Positions 7,438 to 17,300 are shown, counted from the first letter of the stretch. The stretch is 64,000 nucleotides of DNA from Sphingopyxis lindanitolerans (GCF_002993885.1 NZ_CM009578.1:2688009-2752008); one strand, 5' to 3'. The notes: generated by a model not told the origin, from the sequence alone. Numbers and translations: made by a program.

Positions 7438-8844
7438 TCAAAAATTTGCCCATATATGGGCACTGAGCGGCGAGTCCGCGTCGCGGTTGGTCCCCCCATC
7501 AGCGGGCGGGGTACGCTCCGACCGCCAGGCCATGTAGAGCAGCGCCGCCATGAGCGGGAGGGCCACCCCGAGGACGATCGTCAGCGAACGGCCCACCGCC
7601 ATATCGTCGCCGAAGACGGCATCGGTGACAAGGCCGACCACGACGGGCGCTAGACCCGCACCGACAAAGGCGTGAAACAGCACGAAGCAAGCCATGAGCC
7701 GGCCGCGAAGTTCGGGCGGTGCCAGTCGATTGAAGGTCGAATAAGGACCGGGCGCGGTGAAACCGTAACAGAGCATTCCAATGCCGAGAAGCGTCATGGA
7801 GTTTATCGCGGTGGAGGCGTTGAAAGCCAAAATGAGGAAAGGCGTGGCCGCAACCGTTCCGAGACCCGCGACAACATAGTTGGAACCCTTCTCGCCGCGC
7901 CGAAACAGGCTATCGGTGAGGATCCCGCCGGCGATCGCGCCCGGCGCCGCGAGGGCCAGGATGAACCCGTAGCGCGGCCCGATATCTGCCGCTTCCATGC
8001 CATGGACGCGCATATAATAGGTCGGAGCCCAGGCGCCGATCGCGTAAGCCACAAAGCTCGACAGACCGAAGCCGCAGAAAGAGATCGCAAGAATGGTGCG
8101 GTTCGCCCTCACAAATGAAAGAAAGCCGACCTGGGTCGCCGCTTTGGCGGTAGATGCACCGGGGTTGCGAGGGTCGAAAAGAAGATAGGCCAGCAAGGCG
8201 ATGATCACGCCCGGAAGACCGGTCACGATAAACACCGCCTGCCAGCGTTCGACCTGTCCGGCGAAGGGCAGGACGATCCGATCCATCCCCGAGAAATGAC
8301 TGACGACATAGGCACCAATTGCGAGCGCCGCGCCCGACCCGAGGTAGAAACCTGCCGAATAGATACCCAGAGGCGTCGCCACGCGCTCCTTAGGGAAAAG
8401 ATCGCTGATCAGCGAAAGCGCCGCAGGCGCCAGCACCGCCTCGCCGATGCCAACGCTCGTTCGGGCGGCAAACATCTGCCAGAAGCTGCGTGCGACCCCG
8501 GTTGCCGCAGCGCTTAAGGACCAGAGCGTGATGCCGGCATGGAGCAGGATCTTGCGCGGATAGCGGTCTATTGCCCACCCAAGCGGGAGTCCCGCCAACG
8601 CATAAAGCAGGGCGAAGGCGAATCCCTGCAAAAGGCCGAGCTCTGTATCGCTCAGACCAAGGCTCCTGCGAATGGGATCGACCTGGAGCGAGATGATCTG
8701 CCGGTCCAGGATCGACAGCAGCGAGAAGATGAGGAGTATCGCGACCGACGACCAGGCCCGAAACGGACGGAACTCGAATTCGCCTTCGGTCTCTCGCGGC
8801 GCTCCGCCCATCTTGCCGGGATCCGTCACGTCACTCCCACCCAC
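7438..8844 (-). CDS. MFS transporter
   Basis: A 468-residue major facilitator with about 12 hydrophobic segments; the D-R-x-I motif (ILDRQIISL) is near residue 46 and the loop 2-3 motif (GWAIDRYPRK) near 90. This spinster/ACS-like subgroup often carries aromatic or organic acids in sphingomonads. It runs convergent to the Rieske gene with a 37-bp gap and lies upstream of the AtaL-like and WrbA genes on the same strand. The GTG at 8844 gives the longest frame; ATG 8811 is an equally plausible start, since neither has a strong ribosome site. Probable inner-membrane uptake step for module 1. Confidence 0.85.
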   Translation of the reverse strand: MGGSDVTDPGKMGGAPRETEGEFEFRPFRAWSSVAILLIFSLLSILDRQIISLQVDPIRRSLGLSDTELGLLQGFAFALLYALAGLPLGWAIDRYPRKILLHAGITLWSLSAAATGVARSFWQMFAARTSVGIGEAVLAPAALSLISDLFPKERVATPLGIYSAGFYLGSGAALAIGAYVVSHFSGMDRIVLPFAGQVERWQAVFIVTGLPGVIIALLAYLLFDPRNPGASTAKAATQVGFLSFVRANRTILAISFCGFGLSSFVAYAIGAWAPTYYMRVHGMEAADIGPRYGFILALAAPGAIAGGILTDSLFRRGEKGSNYVVAGLGTVAATPFLILAFNASTAINSMTLLGIGMLCYGFTAPGPYSTFNRLAPPELRGRLMACFVLFHAFVGAGLAPVVVGLVTDAVFGDDMAVGRSLTIVLGVALPLMAALLYMAWRSERTPPADGGTNRDADSPLSAHIWANF

Positions 8845-8903
8845 CGCCTGCGAGGCGAAACGGATTCAGCGCCATGCCCGGCAGCAAAGCCGGATCGGAC
8901 ATG

Positions 8904-9359
8904 TCAGATTTCGCCATGGCTGGCCAACTCGCGAACCTTCGCAAGGGTCGCCGCGACGGCACCCACATAGGCTTCGCGCATCGCTTCGCCCCGGGCATGC
9001 TCTTCTTCGGACCCGTCGGCGACGCCAGGGAATGAAATGGCAAAGGTGAAACTTAACAGCAGCCCCACGGCGGAATCGCTGATAATGTTCAGAATGAAAT
9101 CATCGCTTCCGACGCGGTCGAAGCGCACGAGCCGGGGGGCGTAGAAGGTGACCTGTTCCTCGAAATCCTGGTCGCCGAAACTAATCGCACGTCGCAGGCA
9201 GCCGGCGCCGCGCTCCAGCAGATCGCAACGCCGCATGGCCGGCACGAAGGGAAGGGCATCTTCCGCCTTGAGGACCAGCCCTGCCCACACCTGCCCGACC
9301 GTCAGGGCAATTGATGCGCCTGGAGGATTGATCTCGACGGCATGCGACAGGATAAACAT
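8904..9359 (-). CDS. AtaL-like / DUF1857 SRPBCC-fold protein
   Basis: A 151-residue protein that opens with SHAVEINPPGAS and has the block WAGLVLKAEDALPFVP, which I associate with the AtaL-like (DUF1857) group of START/SRPBCC-fold proteins. Members bind hydrophobic ligands and some occur in polyketide or aromatic pathways; no catalytic mechanism can be read. It lies between wrbA and the MFS gene on the same strand, 59 bp upstream of the MFS start, so it probably belongs to that transcript. A role as an aromatic-intermediate binder or cyclase is inference. Confidence 0.7.
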   Translation of the reverse strand: MFILSHAVEINPPGASIALTVGQVWAGLVLKAEDALPFVPAMRRCDLLERGAGCLRRAISFGDQDFEEQVTFYAPRLVRFDRVGSDDFILNIISDSAVGLLLSFTFAISFPGVADGSEEEHARGEAMREAYVGAVAATLAKVRELASHGEI

Positions 9360-9397
9360 GAGTTCGGCTCCAATCTGTTGCTTCGCGGCGGCAAAGC

Positions 9398-9432
9398 GCC
9401 GGCCTCAAGCCATTCCCCAGTTCGAGGCCGGC
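9398..9432 (-). terminator. Hairpin between wrbA and the AtaL-like gene
   Basis: A perfect 9-bp inverted repeat, GCCGGCCTC (9398-9406) and GAGGCCGGC (9424-9432), with a 17-nt loop. No T-run follows on the transcribed side, so it is more likely an attenuating or RNA-processing stem than a classical terminator. Confidence 0.4.
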
Positions 9433-9470
9433 ACCCCAATTCCTCCTGGCCTCGCGGCCCGAGGATTTGT

Positions 9471-10070
9471 TCAGACCATCAGCTTGGCGGCGGTCTGGGC
9501 TACCAGTTCACCTTGGAAGCGAGCCCCCGCGAGTTCGGTTTCCGAAGGCATGCGCTGGCCCTGGCCCCCCGTGATGGTGGTGGCGCCGTAGGGCGAGCCG
9601 CCGGACATCTCCTCGATCGTGGCCTGACCCTGAAAGCTGTACGGAAGTCCGACGATGACCATGCCGAGGTGCATCAGGCTCGCGACGGTGGAAATAAGCG
9701 TGGTTTCCTGACCACCATGTTGTGTCGCCGTGGCGGTGAAAACCGATCCGACCTTGCCGACAAAGGCGTTGCGCATCCAGAGCGGACCGGTCTGGTCGAG
9801 GAATGCAGCCATCTGCGCGGGGAGGCGGCCGTAACGCGTGGGAAAGCCGAAGATAATTGCGTCATACTCGGGCAGTTCCGCAACCGTACAGATAGGCGCG
9901 ACCTGTTCGAGCTTGAAGTAGGCGCCACGTGCGATTTCTTCCGGGACAGTTTCAGGCACGCGTTTGATCGAAACTTCACCTCCCGCCGCGCGGGCGCCGT
10001 CCGCCACCGCTTCAGCCATCGCCTCGATATGTCCGTAGGTCGAATAGTAGAGAATCAGAATCTTCGCCAT
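9471..10070 (-). CDS. wrbA: NAD(P)H:quinone oxidoreductase, WrbA-type flavoprotein
   Basis: A 199-residue WrbA. The FMN phosphate loop is [12 protein letters not shown] at residues 8-19, then [18 protein letters not shown] near 80, and [11 protein letters not shown] near 115. WrbA reduces quinones by two electrons and so avoids semiquinone radicals; this fits a pathway that makes hydroquinone/quinone intermediates for gentisate- or homogentisate-type ring cleavage. ATG 10070 is preceded by GAGGAGAG. A palindrome-like AT motif lies at 10199-10208 in its upstream region, so it probably shares control with the receptor at 10478. Confidence 0.92.
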   Translation of the reverse strand: MAKILILYYSTYGHIEAMAEAVADGARAAGGEVSIKRVPETVPEEIARGAYFKLEQVAPICTVAELPEYDAIIFGFPTRYGRLPAQMAAFLDQTGPLWMRNAFVGKVGSVFTATATQHGGQETTLISTVASLMHLGMVIVGLPYSFQGQATIEEMSGGSPYGATTITGGQGQRMPSETELAGARFQGELVAQTAAKLMV

Positions 10071-10477
10071 GTCACTCTCCTCGTGACCCATTCTCGGGTC
10101 CGTTCCGGGAAAACGGCGATGCGTTCTGGGGATTGGGCTTAACCACGAAGGTCGTAAACGCTCCCCCGTAGACACCGCGATCCTTGCTCCCAACAAATTT
10201 TATATGAAACTATCTGCCATAGTGTCAAGCCTTCTGAAATCGCAGGTTTCCCGCCCCTATGCTTCATCTTCAACTGATTCAGGGTGAACGCGCGAGTCGG
10301 AGCGCCGCGTTTGGCCGAATTGTACCGATTTTATTGAGCCGGTGGCAGCTTCGCCAGCGAGGACATTAGCAATTTCATAAGCTTATGTCATTGAAGCAAT
10401 GTTATATAAAAGTTCTTCCCTTCGCGCGAATATACTACTATATAAATGTATATAAGAAACATTCAGGGAGAGGTGCT
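10071..10477. promoter_or_regulatory. 407-bp divergent promoter region with repeated AT-rich operators
   Basis: No gene is seen. Operator-like cores lie at 10199-10208 (TTTATATGAA), 10401-10410 (GTTATATAAA), 10437-10446 (ACTATATAAA) and 10447-10456 (TGTATATAAG). The last two overlap the expected core promoter of the receptor, ending about 22 bp before its ATG, where a repressor would block RNA polymerase. Confidence 0.55.
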
Positions 10478-12661
10478 ATGAGGGCTTATCAAACTCTAAA
10501 TTCCGTTCTTCGTCTATCGACGGCGATCGGGCTCGCTACAGTGATGGCCTCGACAGCCTATGCGCAAGAGGCCGAGCCTGCCGAGGCGGCGCAATCATCG
10601 GATGCGGGTCTCACCGACATCGTCGTGACCGCGACCAAGACGACCGGCAACCTGCAAGACACCGCAGCCGCGATCACGTCGGTGACGGGCGACACGCTCG
10701 TGGCTCAAGGTGTCGTGGATATCCGCGGCGTCCAGAACCTCGTTCCCTCGGTTCGCTTCCAACCTCAGAATGCCGCCACCGAAATTTACCTTCGCGGTGT
10801 GGGTTCGACCATCGACCTTCCCAATATCGAGTCGCCGACCTCGCTAAACTTCAATGGCATCTACATCCCGCGCGAAGTGTCAGCCATGCCCTTCTTCGAC
10901 ATGCAGGGCGTCGAGGTGCTTCCCGGGCCGCAGGGAACCCTCTATGGACGCGGTTCGCTCGGCGGTATCGTCAATGCCAGCTTTGCGCGGCCGACCAATT
11001 CCAATGAAGGCGCGGTTCTCGCAGAAGTCGGTAACTTTTCATTGATCCACGGGTCCGCGATGGTGAACTTCGCTGCATCACCCGAACTCGCTGTCCGCTT
11101 TGCTGCCGATTATACCTATCGCGATGGCTATCAGAAGTCCGGCGCCAGCTCTGCCGACGATTTCGCTGGACGCCTCTCGCTCGATTACAAGCCGAACGAC
11201 ACTGTCGGCCTCTACATCTGGGGCCAATATGTGAAGCGGAGCGGAGACTCGACAAACCCCGTTACGATCGGCGTTGACCCCGTCACCGGAGCCTATTCGC
11301 CGGGCCGCTTCCTGCGTTCCAATCCATGGGATGATACGCGCACGCCGGCGATGCTCGCGCTGCCTGCTAATCCGAATTTGCCGCCGCCGGTGGCGCCGAG
11401 CGCGCTTCCCACGTCGGGCGAGACGTTTCTCACCGGCGCCGAACTCACGATCGATCTCGGCGGTGCGACGATAACCTATATTCCCTCCTACATGCGAGCG
11501 CATGTCGACGTAGATTATTTCTTCGGCGCCTATCAAACCGACAAGAGCGATCGCGCCCGTCAGTGGACGCAGGAGCTTCGGCTCGCCGGCGACGTCGGCC
11601 CGGTCGAGTATCTCGCGGGTCTCTACGCATATCGGATCAAAACCTCGGGCACGTTCAACGTCGCCGGGTTTCCGGTTGCCGACGTCGACGCCAACCGCTT
11701 GAAGGGCTACGCGATTTTCGGCGAAGCGAAAATCAACGCGACCGACGCATTGAGCTTTACCCTTGGGGGACGTGTCAGCTGGGACGACCGCGATGGCCGT
11801 GGATCCTACACGGGCTTTGAAGGCGGAAACTTCGTCGTCGGTGTTCCGTACAGCTATCAGCGCGACTTCAACCACGCCGACTTCAAGGTCGCTGTGCAGT
11901 ATGAAGTGAACCCCGACATCAACCTCTACGCCGCCATCCAGTCGGGCTATCAGCCGGGAACATTCAATACCTACCGGGATCGCCCGGGTGTAACCAATGC
12001 GATCGCGCCGGCGAAGCTGCTTGCCTATACCGCCGGTATCAAGACGAGGTCACTCGACAACCGGCTGCAGATCAACAGCGAATTTTTCTACTATAATTAT
12101 TCCGACCTGTTCGCCTCGGCATATAACTCGGTTCTGAACACGACCCAGACGTTCAATGCGCAGAAGGTCGAAATCTACGGAAACCAGCTGGACATTCTGT
12201 TCAAGGTTACGCCGAACGACCAGCTCAGCTTAAATGTCGGCTATCTGCATGCCCGCAACAAGCGCTTCTTTCTTCCCGACGGCAGCGCCAACTTCAATGG
12301 CCTGCAGCTGCAATATGCGCCTGACTGGACGGTGGGGGCGAGCTATTATCACGACTTCGAGCTCGCCGGTGGCAGCTATATACGGGCCTTCGTAAACTCG
12401 CGCTTCGAGAGCGCCTTCTATTCGGACTACAGCCATGTTCCCGGTGGACGCCAGTCGTCCTACACGAAGACCGACGCCTCGATCACCTATTATTCGGCCG
12501 ACGAGAGCTGGAGCATCGGTGCGTGGATCAAGAATATCGAGGATGAGGCGGTGCTTGCCGCCACGGCCGTCGGCAGCGGGTCGCCTCTTCAAGCGTTCGG
12601 CGCAACCACCAATCTCGAACCGCCGCGTACCTACGGTCTTCGTGCTTCGGTGAAATTCTAG
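10478..12661 (+). CDS. TonB-dependent outer-membrane receptor (module 1, copy 2)
   Basis: A 727-residue receptor with a signal peptide ending at AYA-Q near residue 28, plug start TDIVVTATKTTGNLQ, LPGPQGTLYGRGS, and C-terminal RTYGLRASVKF. It resembles the receptor at 4206 along its whole length, so one arose by duplication and diverged. ATG 10478 follows GGGAGAGG. It stands alone between the divergent promoter region and a hairpin terminator at 12668. Two receptors in one catabolic module suggest either two related substrates or broad specificity. Confidence 0.93.
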   Translation: MRAYQTLNSVLRLSTAIGLATVMASTAYAQEAEPAEAAQSSDAGLTDIVVTATKTTGNLQDTAAAITSVTGDTLVAQGVVDIRGVQNLVPSVRFQPQNAATEIYLRGVGSTIDLPNIESPTSLNFNGIYIPREVSAMPFFDMQGVEVLPGPQGTLYGRGSLGGIVNASFARPTNSNEGAVLAEVGNFSLIHGSAMVNFAASPELAVRFAADYTYRDGYQKSGASSADDFAGRLSLDYKPNDTVGLYIWGQYVKRSGDSTNPVTIGVDPVTGAYSPGRFLRSNPWDDTRTPAMLALPANPNLPPPVAPSALPTSGETFLTGAELTIDLGGATITYIPSYMRAHVDVDYFFGAYQTDKSDRARQWTQELRLAGDVGPVEYLAGLYAYRIKTSGTFNVAGFPVADVDANRLKGYAIFGEAKINATDALSFTLGGRVSWDDRDGRGSYTGFEGGNFVVGVPYSYQRDFNHADFKVAVQYEVNPDINLYAAIQSGYQPGTFNTYRDRPGVTNAIAPAKLLAYTAGIKTRSLDNRLQINSEFFYYNYSDLFASAYNSVLNTTQTFNAQKVEIYGNQLDILFKVTPNDQLSLNVGYLHARNKRFFLPDGSANFNGLQLQYAPDWTVGASYYHDFELAGGSYIRAFVNSRFESAFYSDYSHVPGGRQSSYTKTDASITYYSADESWSIGAWIKNIEDEAVLAATAVGSGSPLQAFGATTNLEPPRTYGLRASVKF

Positions 12662-12667
12662 GCTATA

Positions 12668-12696
12668 GGGCGGTGCGTCCTCGCGGCGCACCGCCC
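12668..12696 (+). terminator. Hairpin terminator after the second receptor gene
   Basis: A perfect 10-bp stem, GGGCGGTGCG (12668-12677) with CGCACCGCCC (12687-12696) and a 9-nt loop, begins 6 bp after the receptor stop codon. Only a weak T-rich tail (CCATTTAAT) follows. Position and stem strength make it the likely end of the transcript. Confidence 0.6.
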
Positions 12697-12839
12697 GCTG
12701 CCATTTAATATCCGGCCGATGCGATCGTGCCGGAACGCGATACGGGGGGAGGCCGGCTTCGACCCTCGGTCAACCGCCGTTCGGTTATCCGCAAGCTGCT
12801 CCGCGCGCCGACCTAACCGCCGGGTGAGGACACCGGCAA

Positions 12840-14455
12840 AACGTCCCCAATGGAATCATCGCGGACATCTTCATGTCGACGGACCGAGCCGAAGGGACGC
12901 TCGAGCATCCGCCGGATTAGCGTGGGCGCCTCGCCGACATGAAATGCGAAGGCGCGGTCGTGCAAGTCGCGCTCGGCCTGCGTTGGGCGGCCGCGCTGGC
13001 GCAGATAGTCGAGCCAGGTCGAGCAATAATAGCGCTCGGTCCACAGCTAGGGGTCCGCGACATCCCGCGAAATCGTCCATCCATAAGCGCCGTTGCGCTG
13101 CTGGCTGAGCTGCACGTCCTGCATCGGGATATAAAAGGGCCGCGCGCGATCGCTCGGAACGCGGTACTGGACGTCGATCGCGACGGGGGCCGCTGCGCCC
13201 GGTGACGGCGAGGGCCACTTCCGGGTCGGCCGAGGGACCTCCGGCCTCGTTCCGCATGTCGGCGGTGTGCGGAAGCCGCAGCCATCGCCCGATCAGGGCC
13301 GAGAGGACGAGAAGCGCGCCCGTGGCGACGATCGCAGACTTCAGTCCGTTTTCAACCGCGAGCGCGCCCCAAATCCAGCTTCCCGAGGCGATGCCGCCTG
13401 CCGTCGCCGCCTGAAACGCAGCCAGGGTGCGGCCGCCGACCCAGCGCGGCGCCATCACCTGGATCGCGACATTGAGAATCGTCATGACAATCATCAGGCA
13501 CGCGCCGGCGACAAGGAGAAGGGGAGCAGCGATCCAGAGCGAGTTCGCATGCGCGATCCCGATTGCCGCAAGGCCCATCCCGGCGGAACTGCCGGCGACG
13601 ATCGCCTCGTCCTGAGCCAGACGCTGCAAGCGCGCGAGATTCATCGCGCCGAGAACGGCTCCGATTCCATAAGCGCCCGACAGCAGGCCGTAAAGCGCGC
13701 GTCGCCGCCGAGCTGGTCGCGTGCAATCAAAGGCATGAGCGAAGAGAGGATGGACCCGAGCACGCCCATGACGAGGGCGCGAACGAGGACCACGCGCAGG
13801 GCGGGCGAGTTCCCGACATAGCGCATGCCGAAGATCACCGCGCGATAGAGCTGCTCGGGCGGAAATCGCGACTCTTCCTCGGTCCGGCGCCAGAGGAGGA
13901 AGACGAGGATCATCGGGAGGAAGAACAATGCATTGAGCGCGAACGCCGCCATTACGCCGGCGAGCGAGATCGCGAGCCCGCCGACGGCGGGGCCGAAGCT
14001 GCGCGCGACGTTGAAGCTGATGCTGTTTAGCGAGATCGCAGCGGGCACATCCCGCGCCGGCGCCAGCTCGTTCACCGAAGCCTCCCACACCGGGGCAAAA
14101 AACGCGACGCCGCTCCCGATAACGAATGTGAACGCGAGGATCAGCGGCGGCGTCAGCAGTTCCGCCTAGGCCGCCGCGGTGAGGCTGGCGCTGCCGGCGA
14201 GCGCGACCGATAGCGCCGCCAAGCCGACCTTGCGGCGGTCAGACGTGTCGGCGATCGCGCCGGCTCCCAGCGCGAACAACATGACCGGTGCCATCAATGC
14301 TGTCTGGGCAAGGGCAATGAGGTCGGCCCCGGCCTTCATCTCTGCCATCGCCCAGGTCGCCCCGACGCCCTGGATCAATTGCCCGAGGTTCGAGAGAAGA
14401 CTCGCTGTCCACATCCGGCGAAACATTTTCCCCGTAGCGGGATCAGCATGATGTC
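12840..14455 (-). pseudogene. Broken MFS exporter (EntS-like, with C-terminal extension)
   Basis: Pieces of one MFS protein read in order but in several frames: MFRRMWTASLLSNLGQLIQG near 14430, an in-frame stop TAG near 14168, then VARSFGPAVGG and LFFLPMILVFLLW around 13990-13900, a frameshift near 13690, GAVLGAMNLARLQRLAQ to WRWLRLPH-type helices down to about 13260, and a C-terminal soluble extension (NGAYGWTISRDVADP, then a stop at about 13047, LWTERYYCSTWLDYLR) in a third frame. At least two frameshifts and two stops make it non-functional. The exporter family with this extension is recognised from memory only. It may be a lost efflux step of module 1. Confidence 0.75.
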
Positions 14456-14550
14456 GTCCTTCAAAAAAATCCGCACCCGGGAGCGGCCGCACGAGACATA
14501 TCTCGTACGGCAACCCCCGGGCCTGGACTGGGAGCCGAATATTATATGGC

Positions 14551-15516
14551 TTATTTGGTCGGCAGGCCGACAAGCGTGCGGTAGTAATTCGCGTCGCCCG
14601 TCGTGCGGCCGTGGAGTTCCGCGATCTGCTTCGCCATCTCGAACATCTCGAGGTTGTTTCCAAGCAGTTTGTCCTGGTTCGGATATTTCCACGGCGTATC
14701 CTCGACGCCAACCCGGATATGGAGGCCGAGCATCGTTGCGAGGGTGGTCATATAGAGGGTCGCGCGGCCCGCGGCGCAGACCGAGATGATGCTGTCAGGA
14801 TCGATCTTGCGAATCTGATCGACCATCATGAACATGTGCTGCGCCATGTCCTGCGCATTGTTGACCGAGACGCCCGAGACGAGCGAACGCCCGACGTTGA
14901 ACGGCAGACCGTAAAGGATCAGCCAGTTGTACGGCTTCTTGAGAATGCCCGTGTCGATAAGCTTGCGCTTGGCGAGTTCGATTTCGCCCGTGCTGTGGAC
15001 CGCCAGTTCAGGCTTCACCCCGAATTCCTCGAGCGCCGTGACGGCAGGGACCATGAATGCGTCGGGATGCCCCGGCGCACAGGGGGCCGCTTCGGCCAGT
15101 CCGGCTTTTGCAGGCTCGACGCACATCTCGAAGCTGGTGCCGTTGAGGACGTTCAAATTGGGGACGAAGTCATTGCCGAAGCGCTTCTTCAGCGGAGTGA
15201 GGACCTCGGTATAGGCGTCGACGGGACGCAGGTCGCGGTCAAGACGGCGACCCTTGGCGTCGGTTACAAAGGTGAAGTCGATATGGACCCCGCAGGCGCC
15301 GGCCTCGATGACTCGCGAAGCTTCGTCGACATAATCCTCGAGATTGTTGGGATTGGCACCGCCCGTCGAGGCCCCGTCGGTGAAGCGGCCCGAGACGGCA
15401 CAGTTGATCGCGATCTTCTCGGGAACGTCCCATTTCGGCTGCACGTCCGAGGACGATACGAACTGATATTCTTCAAGCTCGCGCTTCGCGGCTTCCCATA
15501 GTGGCAACGGCGTCAT
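14551..15516 (-). CDS. BKACE-family beta-keto acid cleavage enzyme (DUF849), variant metal site
   Basis: A 321-residue member of the family founded by 3-keto-5-aminohexanoate cleavage enzyme (Kce), which condenses a beta-keto acid with acetyl-CoA to give acetoacetate plus an acyl-CoA. Readable marks are STGGANPNN near 50, HSTGE near 175, and VGVEDTPW near 285. Canonical members have H-x-H-V-R for zinc binding; here the site reads VHIDFTF, so H78 is kept but D80 replaces the second His. ATG 15516 follows GGAGAG. It is divergent from the MarR gene, and an AT-rich operator sits 51-60 bp upstream of its start, so it probably belongs to the module 1 regulon. Confidence 0.85.
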   Translation of the reverse strand: MTPLPLWEAAKRELEEYQFVSSSDVQPKWDVPEKIAINCAVSGRFTDGASTGGANPNNLEDYVDEASRVIEAGACGVHIDFTFVTDAKGRRLDRDLRPVDAYTEVLTPLKKRFGNDFVPNLNVLNGTSFEMCVEPAKAGLAEAAPCAPGHPDAFMVPAVTALEEFGVKPELAVHSTGEIELAKRKLIDTGILKKPYNWLILYGLPFNVGRSLVSGVSVNNAQDMAQHMFMMVDQIRKIDPDSIISVCAAGRATLYMTTLATMLGLHIRVGVEDTPWKYPNQDKLLGNNLEMFEMAKQIAELHGRTTGDANYYRTLVGLPTK

Positions 15517-15886
15517 CAAATCTCTCCTCTCAAACTTTCCCATACTGAGTTCAGCTGAAAACTACTACTATATAAAACTATATTTAAGGTCAAGAGGCTC
15601 CGTGCGCCCAAGCGGTAATGGGCGTTCGCAGCGCTGCCCAAGCGTTGGGGAACCGATGCTTTGGCTTGCATTGCCGTCTCGGGATGGCTAGCCAAGGTGC
15701 GATGAATTCGCGCGGTTCGGCGAAACAATCTCGTCATTGCAGCGCGACCGGAGAAATTGTCGGCGACGGCCATTTCAACGAGTCGGCGGCCTTTCAGGCG
15801 GGAGATGGCAGGGGACGCGCGGCCTTTTGCTATCCGGCGATGGCGCAATCCACGATCTTCTGGCTAACAAGGCGAGCTTTGCGAAT
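15517..15886. promoter_or_regulatory. 370-bp divergent promoter between BKACE and the MarR gene
   Basis: No gene is seen. The operator-like core ACTATATAAA lies at 15567-15576, flanked by ACTACT and followed by an imperfect second copy (ACTATATTTA at 15577-15586). The rest shows no clear structure. Confidence 0.5.
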
Positions 15887-16438
15887 ATGACGAAACAAGC
15901 ATCGGCGACGCGGGCAGTGGACGAGACGGAGAACGTCCCCAATTCCAGCGCCGGAACACAGCGTTCCGCCGGCGTCGCCCAACTTGCTCCCGAGCGAAGC
16001 ATCGCGTTTCAGATCAGGCGCGCGCATCTCGCTTTTTCGCGCCTGCTCGAAACCCGGCTTGCGCGACACGGTGTTAAAAATGGCTACTGGTACTATCTGC
16101 GGGCGCTCGGGCTTCGCGAGAATGTGACGCCCAAATATCTGAGCGAAGCCACTAAGGCGACAGAAACCACGACCGTCGCTTTGCTCAAGGGCATGACCAA
16201 GGAAGGACTGGTCGCGCGGTCGAAAGATACCGTCGATCGGCGTCAGGTCTTCATTTCGCTCACCAACAAGGGGCGCTCGCTCGCATCGACGGTCACACCA
16301 TATGCGACCGAACTCAACGATGTCGCAACCGCAGGAATTTCAAAGCGCGATATCGAGATCTGCCTCTCGGTTCTCTCGCGCATGGCGAACAATCTCGAGG
16401 AAAGCCTCAAAAATGGCGGGGCCGAAGATGGCAGCTAG
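15887..16438 (+). CDS. MarR-family transcriptional regulator
   Basis: A 183-residue regulator. After an unusually long N-terminal tail of about 45 residues comes the winged-helix core: IAFQIRRAHLAFSRLLE (dimer helix), YLSEATKATETTTVALLKGM (recognition helix), and the wing KDTVDRRQVFISLT, whose DRR is the MarR signature. MarR proteins are usually repressors released by phenolic ligands. It is the only MarR gene in the island and is divergent from BKACE, so it is the best candidate for reading the repeated ACTATATAAA/TTTATATAAA operators. ATG 15887 is chosen; no strong ribosome site is visible, so a later start is possible. Confidence 0.85.
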   Translation: MTKQASATRAVDETENVPNSSAGTQRSAGVAQLAPERSIAFQIRRAHLAFSRLLETRLARHGVKNGYWYYLRALGLRENVTPKYLSEATKATETTTVALLKGMTKEGLVARSKDTVDRRQVFISLTNKGRSLASTVTPYATELNDVATAGISKRDIEICLSVLSRMANNLEESLKNGGAEDGS

Positions 16439-16477
16439 GCGAACAGGGACGCCGGCGTCCAGGGCCGCGCGCTGCGG

Positions 16478-16987
16478 TCAGCCCAGCAATGCTTGCACGA
16501 AGTCTTCGAAGCGGGTCAGCTCGATGTCCGGGTAGCGGTCGTTCTGCAGCTTATCGAGCGCGGTCTGGCCGTTCATCATATAGAGCTGATACGCGTAGAA
16601 AAGGCGCGTTTGGGGATCGGACGAATCCATTGCGGCACACAGGTCCGCCTCGCTGCCCAAGCTTTGCCGTGAGAAGGGACGGCCGCATAAATTCTCGGCG
16701 ATATCCAAGCTTCGATTGAGTGAGATACGATCGCCGGCAAAGGCAAATTTCCCACTTTTGACGTCCCGGTCGAGCGCCACGCGCGCCGTCATTCGCGCGG
16801 TGTCTTCGATCGTCGTGACCTCAAATGCCTCGTCTCCCGTACCCCAGAAAGCGGCGGTGCCTTTGTCATAGTCGACGAGCGGCGAGCCAGGTCTCATGAA
16901 ATCGATGAAGCCGCCCTGCAGGATATGGATATGCCCGAGGCCCATTTCGGCAATCGCTTCGCCCGCCTCGCGCCGCGCATCGAAGGC
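16478..16987 (-). pseudogene. NmrA-like NAD(P)-binding protein, N-terminally truncated
   Basis: About 170 residues of an NmrA/atypical-SDR protein remain, starting in FDARREAGEAIAEMG and running through VTTIEDTARMTARVALDR to the stop at 16478. The N-terminal half with the Rossmann glycine motif is gone. The break near 16987 is joined tail to tail with a truncated SDR on the other strand (17001-17300), which points to a deletion that removed the front of both genes. The open frame continues upstream to 17251 but there reads the antisense of the SDR piece. Confidence 0.7.
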
Positions 16988-17000
16988 GCTATGGGCGCCT

Positions 17001-17300
17001 GGGGTGAGCCACCATATGGCGAGCAAAATGGCGATCTTGGGGTTTGTGCGCGGGCTGGCCAACGAGGTCGGCGACGCCGGGATCACGGTAAATGCCATCC
17101 TCCCCGCGGCAACGAAAACCCAGGGCCTTTCCCACGTGTCGGACGAAATGTTCGAACAGTTCGCCCAGACGCAGGCGATCCGGCGCGTGGCTTTGCCGGG
17201 CGATATGGTGGGGCCGGTTGCCTTCCTGACCAGCGAGGACAGCGGTTTCATTACCGGGCAAGCGATCGTCGTTGACGGCGGCGCTTACAAGATTTCATAG
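17001..17300 (+). pseudogene. SDR C-terminal fragment
   Basis: About 98 residues remain of a short-chain dehydrogenase, from the catalytic block (SHHMASKMAILGF) through NAILPAATKTQG to FITGQAIVVDGGAYKIS. The Rossmann half is absent, so it cannot be functional. As in the complete SDR at 26997, His stands where the catalytic Tyr of Y-x3-K is expected. It is followed by a broken SnoaL-like gene. The intact pair at 26596-27755 has the same two families in the opposite order. Confidence 0.75.

Noticed and set aside
7448..7461. GCCCATATATGGGC palindrome as an operator
   Set aside because: It lies inside the C-terminal coding region of the MFS gene, with no second copy.
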